From Vannielia litorea (GTDB lineage: Bacteria > Pseudomonadota > Alphaproteobacteria > Rhodobacterales > Rhodobacteraceae): 64,000 bases of DNA. A program made the translations under genes and the position numbers. Below, piece after piece: positions 61,061 to 64,000 of the stretch (positions are counted from its first letter, which is position 1; every line of letters begins with the position of its first letter). The notes under the pieces were generated by a model. It was given only the letters and a program-made list of their open reading frames with translations, was not told the DNA's origin and made no database searches. The stretch covers positions 2,046,001 through 2,110,000 of the forward strand of contig NZ_JAHVJR010000001.1 of assembly GCF_019801175.1 (NCBI RefSeq), written 5' to 3'.

Positions 61061-63338
61061 CTTCCGCCTCTTTCAACAGCGCCCAGACCCGCTGCGGGGT
61101 GAAGGGCACCTGCGCATTGCGCACACCCTTGTCCCAGAGCGCGTCGATCACCGCGTTGGTCACGGCGGCCATCGCGCCCACCGTCCCGGCCTCACCGCAG
61201 CCTTTCATGCCCAGCGGATTCTGGATCGAAGGCACCGGGTGCGCGTCGAAGCCGTAGAACGGCAGGTCGATGGCGCGCGGCATGGCGTAGTCCATGAACG
61301 AGCCGGTCAGCAGCTGGCCGTCCTCGTCATACACCGCGTTCTCCATCAGGATCTGCCCCACGCCCTGCGCCACGCCGCCATGCACCTGGCCCATGGCCAG
61401 CGTCGGGTTCACGAGGTTGCCGAAGTCATCGACCACAAGGTAGCGGACAAGCTGCACATGGCCGGTCTCCGGGTCCACTTCGACCTCGCAGAAATGCCCG
61501 CCGTTCGGATAGCTGCGGCCATCCAGCTTGGCGCGACCCTCATGCCGCAGCAGGTCATCGCGGCCTTTCTCGCGGGCCATCTCGGCGGCGTCGATCATCG
61601 TGGGCCGGCGGTTGGAGCCCGGCGCGCCAAAGCTGCCGTCCTCGAACTCCACCTCATCCACGCCCAACTCCTCGGCCACGAAGGGCGCGAAGGCCTCGAC
61701 CATCACGTTGACGGCGGCGATGGTGGCATTGGTCTGGTTCGTCACCGAGCGCGAGCCGCCCGTGCCGCCGCCCGTGGCGATCCGGTCACTGTCGCCCTGC
61801 ACCACCCGGATCTTCTCCACCGGGATGCCGCTGCGCTCTTCGAGGAAGGCGGCATAGACCGTCTCATGCCCCTGCCCGTTCGACTGGGTGCCCACCATCA
61901 GGTCCACCATGCCGTCCTCGGCAAATTCCACGGTCGCACCCTCGGTCGGGTCACCCAGAATGGACTCGATGTAATAGGCCAGCCCGTAGCCCCGCAGCAG
62001 CCCCTTGGCCTCGCTCTGCGCCTTGCGGGCCTTGTAGCCCTCAAGGTCGGCGGCCTTCTCCACATCGGCCAGCACCGCGTGGAAATCGCCCACGTCGTAA
62101 AGCTCGCCGCTGAAGGTCTTGTAGGGAAACTGGTCACCGGGGATGAAGTTCTTGCGCCGCAGCTCCCACGGGCTGACGCCCAGCTGCCGCGCCGCCTCGT
62201 CCATCATCCGCTCCAGCACGAAGATCGCCTCTGGCCGCCCGGCGCCCCGGTAAGCGTCCATCTGCGCGGTGTTGGTATAGTAGCCCTTGCAGTCCAGATA
62301 GGCGGTCTGGATCTGGTAGGTGCCGGGGAAGACCCGGGCAAAGAGGAACGACTGGATGTATTGCCCGAAGCCCGAGTTGTAGGCCCCCATGTTCGAGCGG
62401 TTCTCGCATTTGTAGGCGGTGATCTTGTGGTTCTCGTCAAACCCAAGCTCCGCCACGCTCACCAGATCGCGGCCGCCGTGATCGCTCTGCAACCCCTCGC
62501 CGCGCTCGCTCATCCAGCGCACCGGGTGGTCCAGCTTCCGCGCCGCCCATGCCACCACGCAATGCTCGGGAAACTCCTGCCCCTTCAGGCCAAAGCCGCC
62601 GCCCACATCGGGGTGCGTCACCCGCACGTTCTCCTCGTCGAGCCCGAGGTGGCGCGCCAGCGAGGCCTTCTGGGCCCAAACCCCCTGCCCGCTGAAACAC
62701 AGGTGAATGCGGCCATCGCCCCACTCGGCCCAAGCCCCGCGCGGCTCCATCGAAACGATCATCACCCGGTTGTCGACAACCTCGAGCTTCACCCGGTGCT
62801 TCGAGCCTTCCAGCGCCGCCTCGGTCGCCTCCGCGTCGCCCTGCGCCCAGTGATAAGCCATGTTGTCCGGCGCTTCCGGGTGCAGCGCCTCGCCGCCTGG
62901 GGCCAGCTCCATGTGGGCGGGCAGCTCGTCGAAATCCAGCTCGATCGCCTCGGCGGCATCCTTGGCCTGCTCCAGCGTCTCGGCCACCACCACGGCAATC
63001 GGATCGCCCACAAAGCGCATCCGCTCTTCCACCAGCACCGGGCGCTTTGCATCGGCCCCCTTGGAGCCGTCCACGTTGTCTACCCGCGCACCTTCCAGCA
63101 GCAGGTCCACCCCGTCCGCCTTCATCTCCGCTGCACCCGCCACCAGCTTCACGCCGGGCATTGCACGCGCATCGTCCAGCCCCAGGGCGGTCAGCTTGGC
63201 GTGGCCCACCGGGCTGCGCAGAAAGTAAGCATGCAGCGCGCCTTCGGGCACCGAGTCTTCCAGATAGTTCCCGTGCCCGGTCAGAAACCGCACATCCTCG
63301 ACCCGTTTCAACGATTGGCTTTTTCCGAACGCATTCAT
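61047..63338 (-). CDS. Molybdopterin-binding subunit, xanthine dehydrogenase/CoxL family (form II type)
   Basis: A 763-residue large subunit of the molybdenum hydroxylase family. GGGFGLKGQEFPEH binds the cofactor, MDAYRGAGRPEA carries AYRGAGR, the form II signature (form I CO dehydrogenase has AYxCSFR), and GMKGCGEAGT holds the catalytic Glu. CO oxidation is therefore not implied; an aldehyde or aromatic substrate is as likely. The ATG at 63338 gives MNAFGKSQSLKRVED, typical for the family. The FAD (CoxM) and iron-sulfur (CoxS) partner genes are not adjacent in this window. It is divergent from valS. Confidence 0.9.
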   Translation of the reverse strand: MNAFGKSQSLKRVEDVRFLTGHGNYLEDSVPEGALHAYFLRSPVGHAKLTALGLDDARAMPGVKLVAGAAEMKADGVDLLLEGARVDNVDGSKGADAKRPVLVEERMRFVGDPIAVVVAETLEQAKDAAEAIELDFDELPAHMELAPGGEALHPEAPDNMAYHWAQGDAEATEAALEGSKHRVKLEVVDNRVMIVSMEPRGAWAEWGDGRIHLCFSGQGVWAQKASLARHLGLDEENVRVTHPDVGGGFGLKGQEFPEHCVVAWAARKLDHPVRWMSERGEGLQSDHGGRDLVSVAELGFDENHKITAYKCENRSNMGAYNSGFGQYIQSFLFARVFPGTYQIQTAYLDCKGYYTNTAQMDAYRGAGRPEAIFVLERMMDEAARQLGVSPWELRRKNFIPGDQFPYKTFSGELYDVGDFHAVLADVEKAADLEGYKARKAQSEAKGLLRGYGLAYYIESILGDPTEGATVEFAEDGMVDLMVGTQSNGQGHETVYAAFLEERSGIPVEKIRVVQGDSDRIATGGGTGGSRSVTNQTNATIAAVNVMVEAFAPFVAEELGVDEVEFEDGSFGAPGSNRRPTMIDAAEMAREKGRDDLLRHEGRAKLDGRSYPNGGHFCEVEVDPETGHVQLVRYLVVDDFGNLVNPTLAMGQVHGGVAQGVGQILMENAVYDEDGQLLTGSFMDYAMPRAIDLPFYGFDAHPVPSIQNPLGMKGCGEAGTVGAMAAVTNAVIDALWDKGVRNAQVPFTPQRVWALLKEAEGDAS

Positions 63339-63475
63339 GCGGCGTGCTCCCTCTTGGCTGGCCCGTGAGACACTAGCCCTCTGCGCCCCACTGTCCAGAG
63401 CCAGCACGGGCTTTCCCTCGCCCGCCCGAACGGGTATCCCCTCGCCCCAACAGCAAGACGAGCCGGAGAGCCACA

Positions 63476-64000
63476 ATGGCGATGGAAAAGACGTTCGACG
63501 CAAGCGAAGCCGAAGGCCGCATCTACGCGGCATGGGAGAAGGCAGGCGCCTTCGCCGCCGGTGTGGCCGCGCGTCGCCCCGAGACCTATTCCATCATGAT
63601 CCCGCCGCCCAACGTGACCGGCTCGCTCCACATGGGCCACGCCTTCAACAATACGTTGCAGGATATCCTCATCCGCTGGCACCGGATGCGCGGGTTCGAC
63701 ACGCTCTGGCAGCCCGGCACCGACCACGCGGGCATCGCCACGCAGATGGTCACCGAGCGCGAGATGGCCGCCAAAGGCGAGCCGACCCGTGTCGAGATGG
63801 GCCGCGAGAAGTTTCTTGAGCGGGTCTGGCAGCAAAAGGTCGCCTCGCGCGGCACCATCATCGGCCAGCTCAAGCGCCTCGGCGCCTCCTGTGACTGGTC
63901 CCGCGAGGCCTTCACCATGGGCGGCGCGGCGGGCGACCCCGATGCCGAGAGCGGCGCGCCCAACTTCCACGACGCCGTCATCAAGGTCTTCGTCGACATG
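63476..64000 (+). CDS. valS: Valyl-tRNA synthetase, 5' part
   Basis: The first 175 codons of a class Ia synthetase, cut by the window edge. MAMEKTFDASEAEGRIYAAW is followed by MIPPPNVTGSLHMGHAFNN, which contains the HIGH-type motif (HMGH), and FDTLWQPGTDHAGIATQM, specific for ValRS. The ATG at 63476 is preceded by GGAGAG; the in-frame ATG two codons later is a possible alternative. It is divergent from the CoxL-like gene across 137 nt. Confidence 0.97.
   Translation, partial: MAMEKTFDASEAEGRIYAAWEKAGAFAAGVAARRPETYSIMIPPPNVTGSLHMGHAFNNTLQDILIRWHRMRGFDTLWQPGTDHAGIATQMVTEREMAAKGEPTRVEMGREKFLERVWQQKVASRGTIIGQLKRLGASCDWSREAFTMGGAAGDPDAESGAPNFHDAVIKVFVDM

Noticed and set aside
61047..63338. Calling the molybdopterin subunit a carbon monoxide dehydrogenase
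   Set aside because: The active-site motif is AYRGAGR rather than the form I AYxCSFR, and the partner subunits are not adjacent.

Overview
The window is about 64 kb of GC-rich chromosomal DNA from an alphaproteobacterium, most likely a Rhodobacterales (Roseobacter-group) bacterium. The evidence is a class A RNase P RNA, CDP-choline-dependent phosphatidylcholine synthase, gatCA, zur-znuCB, the argO/argP pair, the small roseobacter membrane protein often mislabelled CTP synthetase, and gene families (DUF2927, DUF1178, DUF484, excalibur lipoprotein) typical of that order. I cannot fix the genus. It reads as core chromosome with a few accessory patches. There is no CRISPR array, insertion sequence, rRNA or tRNA that I can support.

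Layout. 0.1-9.2 kb: housekeeping genes (BI-1 family protein, P-loop kinase, GNAT, rpmG, rnpB, an AmpD-like amidase, gatA/gatC, a metal-dependent hydrolase, tadA, rluB), with one unusual protein at 7.2 kb carrying a CNF1-like Cys/His signature. 9.3-15.5 kb: a same-strand cluster of a 28-residue peptide, XpaC-like, TelA, a DUF2927 lipoprotein, an SPFH/GYF protein, cytochrome b561 and a TFIIB-type zinc ribbon protein. It looks like a membrane-stress module and is the best candidate here for an under-described system. 15.6-22.3 kb: a nucleotidyltransferase, a LacI-operator-preceded sugar kinase with dtd, then zur-znuC-znuB running without a break into a shortened acyl-AMP ligase and a thiolase-like protein that lacks two catalytic residues. 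22.3-34.2 kb: waaA, Nudix, DUF1178, SDR, EamA, argO/argP, an SLC13/TrkA-C permease, yebC, priA and a transaldolase-like aldolase. 34.3-39.2 kb: an RgpF-like protein, two sulfotransferases of visibly lower GC, then DUF484 and xerC. 39.3-52.1 kb: pcs, a Tat-exported protein plus ferric-reductase-like pair, ogt, ileS, a giant DUF2339 membrane protein, a YcjX/YcjF pair, a hydrolase and small envelope proteins. 52.1-54.0 kb: a gene-free stretch, an entericidin-like lipoprotein, an AT-rich HEPN-like gene and an overlapping DUF4160/DUF2442 pair. 54.1-64 kb: lepA, a low-molecular-weight phosphatase, a sirtuin, a nitroreductase, copper-chaperone genes, rpmB, a DUF2235 lipase overlapping a form-II-type CoxL homologue, and the 5' part of valS.

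Functional links. zur, its predicted operator and znuCB form a zinc-uptake unit that lacks znuA in this window; the ligase and thiolase-like genes are joined to it by 1-4 nt overlaps. argP is divergent from its expected target argO. ogt directly follows ileS. RgpF plus the sulfotransferases suggest synthesis and decoration of a surface polysaccharide. Start sites, domain calls and motif statements come from reading the sequence; family assignments are from memory and were not checked by database search.
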